From: Ganaspis brasiliensis
Lineage: Eukaryota; Arthropoda; Insecta; Hymenoptera; Figitidae
Length of the DNA stretch: 64,000 nt
Reading direction: 5' to 3'
NCBI GenBank assembly: GCA_037103525.1
Contig: JAZKLR010000566.1
Location: 1,054,001 to 1,118,000, forward strand
A program made the position numbers and the translations under genes. Below the pieces are notes generated by a model, which saw nothing but the letters and a program-made list of their open reading frames with translations, did no database searches and was not told the DNA's origin. Of the stretch, positions 1 to 10,900 are shown piece after piece; position 1 is the stretch's first letter; each line of letters starts with the position of its first letter.

Positions 1-2485
1 ATTCGAAGGGGCGGGATTGTACTAATTTTTCTTTATTTTTCTGCTTGTTTTCTCGTTTCTTTTTTATAAAATTCAAATTTTTGTTACTTGTTGTCTATGC
101 TTTTGCAAATTTATTCACTCTTTGATATAATTTGTAGATTCTGTGACGTTTAACAATATTTGTTTTTAAAATTGTTTTAAAAATGACTCTAATGTTTAAA
201 AAAAATATTGCCTTTATTTTGTTAAGTTATTTACACATTCATTTGAAATATATTCATTTTGTGAATAATTTCCTAAACTTTTTTATTTTTAAAAGAATTT
301 GTCATTTTTCTTTTATATAATTTTTATTTATCTTTTTACATATTCTTCTTTTATTCTCACGTTTTTTTATTTTGTAGTTTATTTTCCACTATTTTTATAT
401 TTTTTAATACATCTTATATTATTTTCATTGTTTGTGAAACTCTTTTTGCAGATTTTGTCCAGTTTTCAAAGTATTGCTTTAGTTTTATTTTATTTTACCT
501 CTTTAAATCTTAATTGGTTTCAATTTACTTATAATCCTAACCTTAATTTATCAAATTTCCAATCTATTCAAATTTTAATTAATCCTAAGTCGTTATTAAT
601 TTTTTAATTTTTTACGCCAAATTTTTTTATTTTTACCGTTCAATTATTTTATTTATATTTCAATTATTTTTAGCAATTTTTTTTATTTTTTTACTTTTTA
701 CATTTTTTTACAGTTTGTCAGTTTAAAAAAAAAACATTTCTCAATTTTCTTCCCATTTATTTAATTTTCTTAGTCCTTCCTAGCATTTTAATTAATTCTT
801 TAATATTTATCATCATTTATTTCAATTTAATTCTTAAATGTTCATTTTATTTCCTCCATTTTCAATTATTTTCTTCAATTCTCAATTATTTTCTTCAATT
901 GTAAATTATTTTTTTTAACTTTCAATATAATTCTTTAATATTCTTCTACAATTTTGTACCAAATTATCCTTTAATTTTTTTTAATTATTTTGTTCTGTTG
1001 TCAATTATTTTCGACAGCTTTCGAATTTTTTTTACTTTTTTTTCAATTTTTAAGTATTTTTCATAATGTTTAATTAATTTAGTAATTTTTCTTTTAATTG
1101 TCAATTATTTTCTTACAAATTTAATTTAATTATTTAATCTTCAATTTATTTCTTCAATTTTTAATATTTTCTCCAATTATAATTCTTGTCATTTTTCAAT
1201 TATTTCTTTCAATTATTAATTATTTTCCACAATTTATAATTATTTCCAACAATTTTTTCAATTATTCTCATAAAATTTTACAATTATTCTTTTTTTTTAA
1301 GTTTTGTTTGGTTTTCTAAAATTTTGTTTCAAAATCTAGCCACTTTTCGAATTTTGTTTCCAATTGTCCAATTGTATTATTTTTGACATATTTCAGATGT
1401 TTTCTTCAATTTTTCAATTATTCTCGTCATTTTTCAATTATTTCTTTAAATATTATTCATTTTTTCTGCAATTTACAATTATTTTCTACAAATCTTTCAA
1501 TTTACAATTATTCTTGAAGTTTATAATTATTCTTTAATATTTTGTTCTGTTGACAATTATTCTCGACAGTTTTTTAATTTTTTTTCAATTGTCAATTACT
1601 TTCTTAAAATTTTAATTTAATTCCTCAATCTTTAATTTATTTCTTCGATTCTTAATTATTTTCTTCTCTCAAATATTATTTTTAATTTGAAATCCCAGTC
1701 TTCAATTATTTTATTCAATATTCAGTAATTCTTACCTTTCTTCAATTATCATTTGTTTTTTCCAAATTTGAATTTATTTCTTAATTTTTTGTATTATTTT
1801 CTTCAAATTTTAATTTTTCAGTTTCACAATTATTTTCTTCTATGTTCTACAATTTTCAGCTTTTTTAATTACTTCTTTTCAATTTTTAATTATATTCTTT
1901 AAATTTCAATTCCATTTTTCAATTTTTTTCGATTTTCAATCCAGTTGTTCAATTTGTAATTGTTCCCAACAATTATTCCTATAATTTTCTTAATTTTTCT
2001 ATTTTCTTAATTTCTTAATTTAATATTTCTTACATATTTTTTTCAATTATTTCTTTTAGTTGTCTATTAATCTAATCATTTTTCAAATTGTGCTTTGAAT
2101 TGCCAATTTTTTGGTCATTTTTCAGATATTTTCTTCAATTTTTCGATTATTTCCATCATTTTTCAATTATTTTTTACAACTATTAATTATTTTCTTCGAT
2201 TTTCAATTGTTTTCCGAAACTTTTCAATTATTTCCTGCAATTTCTTCAATTTTCAGTTATTTTCTTAAAATTTTATAATTATTCTTGGATTTTTTCAATT
2301 TTTTTGTTCAACTGTGTATTAGTCTAGCCATTTTTTTAATTTTGTTTTCAATTGCTCATTATCTTCGTCATTTTTCGGATATTTTCTTTAATTTTGTAAT
2401 TATTTATTGCATTTGCAAAAATTTATAGTTTTAAATGACTAAAAACAATGCCAAGTTTTTCGCGTGTTAATATTGCTACTTATTT
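1..2485 (+). repeat. AT-rich dispersed family, array 1 (+ orientation)
   Basis: Irregular copies of words such as TTCAATTATTTTCTTCAA, TTTTCAATTATT and CGTCATTTTTCAATTATT, in an order also seen in the arrays near 9.2, 13, 17.3 and 25.7 kb. Ends with a block around 2415-2475 (TTTTAAATGAC ... GTTAATATTGCTA) that also closes the arrays at 18.95 and 27.5 kb. The open frame at 299-607 is low-complexity noise. Confidence 0.7.
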
Positions 2486-2763
2486 TATATTTGGTAATGG
2501 AATTTGATAAAAAATGGTCTGGATAACCTGGAAGTAATTGAACATTAAAATTTTGAAAACGTAACAACCGTGTTTTAAACACATTCCAGTTTGCTGTTTA
2601 TTATATTTTTTGTCAACTTTCTGTCACCGTTTCCAGGGGAAAATTTCACCTTTTTACCTTTTTTTTTTTTTTTAAGATAAAAGGTACTGTGATGCCTGTA
2701 TTTTGTATTTGGTCATGGAATTTGATGAAAAATAATATGTTTTTAAGTAATATATAATAAATA

Positions 2764-5700
2764 CTGGGATCACAGGTTGTCCCATATTTACCTTTTTCCC
2801 CTATTTTAAAGAATTGTCCCCTATTTCCCCTTTTTCTAATTTTCAGTATTTAAGTTTATATAGTTATAGCCAAAATCGATAGAAAATCCCCATTAAAAAT
2901 ACATGAGAAAAAATAACCTTTAAAAAAAATCCCAACTTTTTTAATTTATAAGCTAAAAATATTTTATGTCATAAATTTCTTTATTTTTAGCCCTATTTTA
3001 AGATATGATGTTTAAAGAAATTAAATTTTCAAAATGTCGGATGTTACAAAAAATGTGTAAAAATAATACATTGCAATATGTGCAATCTTTTATCACATAA
3101 ATATTCAAGGAAATTCAACAAGTCTTATTTGGATATTTTTGAGGTCGCAAATAAAGATTCCGATGTTAAAAATTAATTTTTCAAAATTTTGGATATACAT
3201 TCAAAATTGTGACTTTCCATATTTTCGAATTAATCAACTTGAATCACGATTGCCGAGGATTTTCAAGGCCTCCAAAATGACAAATCTCATGTAAAAAATT
3301 TAGTTTTCAAAAAAATTACATTACATCATCAATTTTTTAAATACAGTCTACAAATATTTAATTTCTACAGCTCTTTTCAATTATCTTTTTCATTTTTTCG
3401 AATATCAATTATTTTCTTCAGTCTTTAAATTCTTGTCAGGAATATTTAAATTTATTACACAAGTTTTGATTTATTTTTGTCATTTTTAAGTTATTTTTTT
3501 TAAATTTTAATTATATTCTAAAATCCATAAATTATTGCCAAGAACATTTAAATTTTCTACACAAGTTTCAATTAACTTTTGTCATTTTTTAATTATTTGT
3601 TTAAAAATTTCAATTACTTTTGTCATATTTCTTAGTATTTCCGTTATTTTCAAATTATTTTCTTCATATTTCTATTATTTTTGTCATTTTAAAATTATTT
3701 TATAAAAATTTCAATTGTTATATTCAATTTTTTTTGTCATGAATTTTTAAATTTTACACCAGTTTTAATTTATTTTCTTCAAATTTTAAAAATTGTCTTC
3801 ATTCTTTTTATTATTGTCACGAATTTATTAATTTTTTACAACTTTTTAAATTATTTTCTACACGTTTCAATCATTTTCTAGAAACTTTAATTACTTTCTT
3901 CGTATTTAAATTTTTTGACATTTTTTAATTAGTCTATTAAATTACAATTATTTTCTTTAAACTTTAAATTATTGCCATAAGTTTTTTAATTTATTACACC
4001 AATTTTCACTTATTTTTGTAATATTTCAAATATTTTCTTGAAATTTAAATTACGTTTTTAATCTTTATTTTATTGGCAGATATATTTAAATTATCTACAC
4101 AAATTTCAATTTAGTTTTGTTATTCTTTAATTATTTTCTTTAAATTTCAATTATTTTTGTCATTTTCCAAATATTTTCTTCATATTTTTATTATTTTTGA
4201 CGTTTTAAAATTATTTTTAACAAATTTAAATTATTTTATTCAATTTTGTTTATTGTCAAGAAATTCAAAAAAATTTACACCAGTTTTAAATAAATTTCTT
4301 TAAATTTCAATCATTTTCTTTATCCTTTTTATTATTCTCATGAATTTATTAATTTTTTACAACTCTTCCAATTATTTTTTCAATTATTTCTACAAATTAC
4401 AATTACTTTCCTTATATTTAAATTTTATGACATTTTTGAATTATTGTCTTCAAATTTCAATTTTTTTCTTTAGACTTCAATTAATTTCTTAAACTTTCAA
4501 TTATTTTCGTCAAACTTCCAATATTTTTTTCAATTATTCAATTATTGTCTATAATTTTTTAATTTTCAAACCAGCTTTCAATTATTTATCTCTCTATTCA
4601 ATTAGTTTCTTAATATTTCAATTGTTTCGTCAATTTTTCAAGTATTGTCTTCAAATTTATATTTTTTCACACTTTTTTCAATTATTTTCTACAAATTTCT
4701 TTCCTCATATTTAATTTTTCTTTGACATTTTTGAATTTTTCTCTTTAAATTTCAGTTATTTTCTTCAAACGTCAATTAATATCTTTAACTTTTAATTATT
4801 ATCCTCAAACTTCTAATATTTTTTCAATTTTCTAATAATTATTGTCTAAATTTTCAATTCTTTACATCAGTTATCAATTATTTTAGTCATTTCTCAATTA
4901 TTTTTGTCATTATTCAAATATTTTTTTACATTTTAGAATTATTTTCTTTAAATGTCATTTTCTTTAATATTTTTATTATTGTTGTCTATAAATTTTTAAT
5001 TTTAATACTAGCTTTCAATTATTTATGGCATTATTCAATTAGTTTATTCACGTTTCAATTATGTCCTTAATTTTTCAATTAATGTAATACATTTTTTACT
5101 TTTTACTTCATTTTTTGAATTATATTTCTCATTAATTTTTTTTCCATAATTCAGCTTTTTTTTTTGGTAATTTTTCAACTGTTTTCTACATATTTTCTAC
5201 ATATGTAAATTTTTTTTATCATTTTTTAAAATAATTTCTTTTACGTTTGAAACATTATTTTTCGTCAAATTTTATTTATTTTTGTCATTCTTCAATTATT
5301 TTCTTGTAATTACCAATATTTTTAAAATTTTTTAATTATTTTCTTTAAATTTCAATTATTTTGTTTTAAATTTTTGTCTTCATTTCTTGATTTTTAATTA
5401 ATTTTCCAATCAGTTTTCTCATTTAAGAAATTTTTTTTTTAAATTTGATATTGGGGAGCACTGATTAACTATTTGCCTGCTTGCGGTCTCCAAATTAATA
5501 TCAGTAATATTTTGTTTATTATTGCAAATTATTGTTTATTCACTTTTTTCACTTAAAAATTCCCTATTTATTCACCATTTTAAATTAAAAAGTCACTTTT
5601 TTGTACTATTTTTAATCTACAAGTCCGCTGGCAGCCCTGTATATTCTTTCCATGTTTAAAATTTGTAAATAAAAATGTCCTAAAAAATATTCAAGTACAT

Positions 5701-5787
5701 AAGTTGAAGCAAATTTTCTGTCCCCTATTTTTGAAAAACTTCGCACCTATTCACCTTTTTCGATAGGAATAGGTCCTGTGATCCCTG
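2764..5787 (+). mobile_element. 3-kb inverted-terminus element, copy 1 (GGGATCACAGG family)
   Basis: Starts CTGGGATCACAGG and ends CCTGTGATCCCTG, so the termini are inverted repeats. Subterminal parts are rich in TTTCCCCTATTT-like words. The interior (about 3360-5440) is the AT-rich word family. A second copy in opposite orientation is at 44149-47273, matching along both ends and the interior. No transposase frame is present; non-autonomous. A lone similar end lies at about 2681-2701. Confidence 0.7.
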
Positions 5788-6058
5788 TAAATATAGTAAT
5801 ATATAAGTAAACTTAAAAAAAATTATTTTTAACCTTGAAACGCCTTAAAATGCCTTCAATTTTCTTCAAAAGTCACTCGATACCCTGATTGATATTTTAT
5901 TATTAATTTAATTTGAATATTTTATATTTTTTTCTTTGTAACTACCAAAAAAAGTTATTAAAATAATTTTATATTTGGACCTGAAATTTTTGTGAAAATG
6001 GTCTTGAAAACCTGGAAAAGTCATAGAATTTTCAGATTATGTTTTTATGGCAACCCTG
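5788..6058 (+). mobile_element. Right end of a CAGGGTTGCCAC-type element
   Basis: Contains AAAACCTGGAAAAGTCAT and ends TGGCAACCCTG at 6058, the same terminus as the elements at 12902-14915 and 41662-47613. Its left end is not in the window, so the 3-kb element above appears nested in it. Confidence 0.45.
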
Positions 6059-6205
6059 TAACAGTTCGAAGTCTCACTTATTTTAACTTGTCGACCAATC
6101 AAAACTAACTAATATTTTCATTGGTTGCTGCGAATTGGATCAGACAATCAAAGAAGTTTTCTATAAGTACATGTAAGTTAAAATAAGTGCGACTTTTGTC
6201 ATAGA
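6059..6205 (-). mobile_element. Small MITE with AAGT...CACTTATTTTAA ends, upstream of mle exon
   Basis: Left part GTCTCACTTATTTTAACTTG and right part AAGTTAAAATAAGTGCGAC are inverted repeats around a core with ACCAATCAAAACTAACTAAT and TTTCATTGGTTGCTGCGAAT. The same core, inverted, occurs at 63111-63265. It ends about 75 bp before the mle acceptor. Confidence 0.7.
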
Positions 6206-6278
6206 AAAATCACCTAGATATGATTTGGTTCAACTCTAATTTAAAAAATAATGGTTTATTTGTTTTTGTTTTTTTTAG

Positions 6279-7920
6279 CCAGCGGCACCAGGAACAGAAG
6301 AAGGAGAGAAATCTGCTGGAGTCTCTATTATAACCGATCATGTCCTGGATGATTTTATATCGAGCGTACCTCAACCTGCCGGAGTAGTTAGTTGGTCTCC
6401 ACCTCAGCAAAATTGGAATCCATGGACCGGCTGCAATATTGATGAAGGACCCTTGGCAACAATGCCACTTGATAAATTGTCTGAAGACATAATGCAAGAT
6501 GAAAAGTCGAGACAACAGCAGGATTTTGACTTGCAAAAGAGTATAAAAGAGAGATCCGCATTACCCGTTTTTGCAAAAAGAAGTGAAATTATGTCTGCAA
6601 TTAATGACAATCCTGTCGTTATAATTCGAGGAAATACCGGTTGCGGTAAAACTACTCAAGTTTGCCAGTTTATTCTCGACGATTACGTCCTCTCAGGACA
6701 AGGAGCTTATTGCTCAATTGCCGTCACACAGCCGAGAAGAATTTCAGCTGTTTCGGTTGCAGATCGCGTTGCTGTCGAGAGATGCGAGGCATTAGGACAA
6801 TCTGTCGGTTATTCTGTACGATTTGAGTCTTGTTTGCCAAGACCCTACGGAAGTATAATGTTCTGCACGGTCGGAGTTCTTTTGAGAAAATTGGAAGGTG
6901 GCTTAAGAGGAGTTTCGCACGTGATCGTTGACGAAATTCACGAGCGTGATGTTAATTCTGATTTTATTATGGTCGTTTTGCGTGACATGGTTCACATGTA
7001 TCCTGATCTCCGCATTATTTTGATGTCCGCCACTATCGATACATCCCTATTCAGTAATTACTTCAACAATTGTCCCGTGATTGAAATCCCGGGAAGATCA
7101 TATCCTGTGCAGCAGTACTTTTTGGAAGATTGCATCCACTTGACGAAATTCGTGCCTCCCATGGATTCTAAGAAGCGCAAAAATCGAGACGCTGATGATG
7201 CGCCGGCTGACGCTGAGCCTGAGGAAAATCTTAATCAGGTCATCAGCAATGAATACACCAATCACACGAAAAATGCAATGGCTCAAATGACCGAGAAGGA
7301 AATTAGCTTTGAATTGATTGAGGCTCTTTTGAAATACATCCGAGATCAAAATGTACCCGGTGCTGTACTTGTCTTTTTACCAGGATGGAATCTTATCTTT
7401 GCACTGATGAAACATTTGCAGCAACATCCTCTTTTTGGAGGATCGGGATACTTTATCCTCCCGTTACATTCTCAATTGCCTAGAGAAGATCAACGCAAAG
7501 TTTTCGATCCCGTACCATCGAATGTGACGAAAATCATTCTTTCCACCAATATTGCGGAAACGTCAATCACTATTAATGACGTTGTTTATGTCATTGACTC
7601 GTGTAAAGCGAAAATGAAACTTTTCACCTCTCACAATAATATGACGAACTACGCTACCGTTTGGGCAAGCAAGACGAATCTCGAACAACGTAAGGGACGT
7701 GCTGGTCGTGTCAAGCCTGGATTCTGTTTCCATCTCTGCTCGCAGGCTCGTTTTGAGAAATTGGACGAGTACATGACACCAGAGATGTTTAGAACTCCAT
7801 TACACGAATTGGCTTTGAGTATTAAATTACTGAGATTGGGTAGCATTGGTCAGTTTTTGTCTAAGGCCCTTGAACCACCTCCAATTGATGCTGTTATTGA
7901 AGCTGAAGTTTTACTCAGAG
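6279..7920 (+). CDS. mle: mle exon: linker, MTAD-like region and both RecA helicase domains
   Basis: Acceptor is a T-tract plus AG at 6277-6278; the frame is open from the first base with Pro-Ala-Ala-Pro. Motif I GNTGCGKT is at 6630-6653, the DEIH box (motif II) at 6930-6941, SAT (motif III) at 7026-7034, STNIAETSIT (motif V) at 7542-7571 and QRKGRAGR (motif VI) at 7686-7709. All catalytic residues for ATP binding and hydrolysis are present. The segment before motif I (LDKLSEDIMQ and following) matches the linker that follows the second dsRNA-binding domain in this family. Between motifs III and IV there is a Lys/Arg/Asp-rich surface insert (around 7165-7230). Donor GTAATT begins at 7921; the last codon is split after one base. 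Confidence 0.96.
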
Positions 7921-10900
7921 GTAATTTTCATTTTTATTTATTCCTATGAAGCATATACCATATCAATTTATATACCACGTGGACTTATCACTTTTTAATC
8001 ACTTTTTGACCCCCATCCCATAAATGTCCACGTGGACTTGTTTTTCGTAAAACAATAATCATGAGTCCCACGTGTCAAAAGTGCTGGGAAAATGTAACCT
8101 TAGTGCAAAGCTTAAATAACACACTAAAAAAAATACTTTGTGACATTCACAATTCGTCTACCTAAATAACATGCCCTCAAATGTTATGTTTTTCATTAAT
8201 TTTTTAATTGTAAGACATAAATTTTTTATAGAGAACTTAGTTTCTTTGAAAAAGATTAGAAAATTTTTAAAGTGGTCAAGAAATTTTTAAGAAATTCTAG
8301 GAAATCGTAGATAAATATACAGAAAGATTTAATTTTAATCTTGTATTCTCCAGTAACTTAAAAAATTTAATAAAAAAAAAGGTTCAGAGAACGATCTAAA
8401 AATTTTTGGTAAAAGCAAAGTCAAAATTTCCAAATTCTATGGCTTTTCATCAATATTTGTTTTCAAAATTGTTTTAAAAATGTGTCTGATGATAAAAATT
8501 TTTGTTTCTTTTATTTTGTTAAGTTATTTACAATTTCTTTTTAAATTCTCTTCATTTTGTGAATAATTTCTTAAACTTTTTCATTTTTAAAGGAATTTGT
8601 CATTTATTTTATATCATTTTTACTCATCTTTTTACATTTTCTTATTTTATTCTTACTGTTTTTTATTTGGTAGTTTATTTCCAACTATTTCTTCTGCTTT
8701 TTTAGATTGTATTCATTTTCAATGTATTGCTTTATTTTTATTTTATTTTATTTCTTTGAATATTAATTAAATTAGTTCCAATTAACTAATAATCTGAACT
8801 TACATTTATCCAATTTTCAATCGATCCAAATTCCTTTTTTTTTTTTTTGAGAATTATTTTTAGCTTTTATGAAATAAAAAAAAAAGTTTTCATCCTTATT
8901 ACGTCTAAACATGTTTTTTATTCATTTAAAAATAAGAAGTTTACTCAATTTCTTTTTAACCTACTTTTTGTATAAAAGAATTCAGGGCTCGAACTAGCTC
9001 CGTAAATCCCGTAAAAGTCCGTAAATTTACTTATGGTCCGTAAAAGTCCGTTTTTTTAAAAAAAGGTCCGTAAAGTCCGTAATTTGTTTAGAAAAGTCCG
9101 CAAATTCCGTAAATTCTACGATAAGAGGCCCTGAGCAGTGTAAAAACGGTTGAATTTCAATTTTTCAATTCCTTGCTTCAATTTTTAATTATTTTATTTA
9201 ATACTCAATAATACTCGCCTTTTTTCAATTATCAGTTATTTTCTTGAAAATTTAATATGTTCTTCAAGTTGCAATTGATTTCTTCATTTTCATTTATTTC
9301 CTAAAAGTTTTCCTAAAATTTATTTAGTTTAGATTATCAATTAATAAATTCATAATTTGAAAAAAGTTTTTTCAAATATAATTATTTTCATCCACTTTTA
9401 TAATTACTCTTTAATTTTTAAAATTACTTCGTTCTAATAACGATTATTCTCGACACATTTCGAATTTTTTTCAATTGTCAATTATTTTCGTCTATTTGTA
9501 ATTTTTCCTTCAATTATCAATTATTATCTTAAAACTTCAATTTAATTCCTTTACATTTAAAAATTTCCTTGATTTTTTCAATTATTTGTTTTACTCATAA
9601 CAAATTTAAAATTTAAACTCAATTGTTCGATTCTAAAACTATCTCCTTCAATTCTCCATTATTTCCTTCAAATTTTAATTGCATTTTTCAATTTTCAATT
9701 TTTTTCTTTATTATTAAAAATTCTTTCCTTTTGTCCTTTTTTTTTTTATTATCAATAAGTTTCTATGACTATAATTCACATGTTCAATTAGCTTCTTCAA
9801 CTCTGATTTTTTTTCAAATTTCAATTCTATTTTTCAGTTTTTAATTATTTTCTGCTAGATTTAATAAATCACGGCATTTATAAATTACTTTTTTGAATTT
9901 TCAATTAAATTATATAAATTTTAATTTCATTTTTCAACTTATAGTCATTTTTAGGGTTCCGTACACCTTCGGTGTTCGGCGGAACCCTTATAGCGAGACT
10001 CGTGCGTCCTTAGCCAAAAACCATCCCCCCCCCCTTAACTTCTAAACTATTTGACCTAGAGGGCTAAAATTTGGTACACTTATGTATTTTCACGTGTAGA
10101 TTGCACGAAAAATATAGAGAACATGATTCAAGGTGATGTTCATAGCGTTGTCAAGGAAATAACAACTTTTTTTAGCAAAAATGCATTAAAATGGACCATT
10201 CCCCCCCCCCCCCCCCTTAACTTCTAAACTATTTGACCTAGAGGTCTGAAATTTGGTACACATATATATTTTCACGTATAGATTACACGAAAAATATAGA
10301 GAACATGATCTGGATTGATGGCCATAGCGTCGTCAAGGAGAAACTGCAAATTTTGGAAAAAAAAAGTTTTTTTTCTCTAACTTTGCCATTATTTGAGCTA
10401 GACTGCTAAAATTTGGTACACTCGTGTATTTTTGCATGCAGATTATGGAAAAATTATGTTTGGAAATAAAATTGAATATTATGAGGTCACAAAAAAAAAT
10501 TCAAAAAATCACCAAAAAGAGGTTTAAACCCATATGCTAGAGCTCACCCTAATTGTCCTACAGTACCCCTCAAACCAATAAAATTTTTATTTGTATACTC
10601 AGAATGTAAAAAAAAACGATATAAAACGCAATTGAAAATTGTTATCACTTTTTTCAAAATAATTGAAAAAATATGAAAAAAACAAAAAAAAATTTAATCT
10701 TATACAAGGCTTGATCAAGGCTGCCACAGGACCTATAATCAAGACTGTTATAAGCCCTGAAACCCTATAAAAATTTCAGGGTCTCCTTTAAAAAAAAATT
10801 CTTGATTTTTATGTTATTTATATGAAATACAAACCTGTACCCTTAAGCAAAAGTTTCATGTACTTGAAGGTAGAAGTATTTTCATAATTTGTACGTTTTA

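Noticed and set aside
299..607. 102-codon open frame
   Set aside because: Phe/Leu/Ile-only product from T-rich repeat; no protein-like composition or context.
1..6278. Upstream mle exon with dsRNA-binding domains
   Set aside because: No stretch resembling a dsRBD with splice sites was found; the region is repeats, so the exons are probably off the left edge.
6210..6610. Open frames antisense to the mle helicase exon
   Set aside because: Shadows of the conserved + strand exon.
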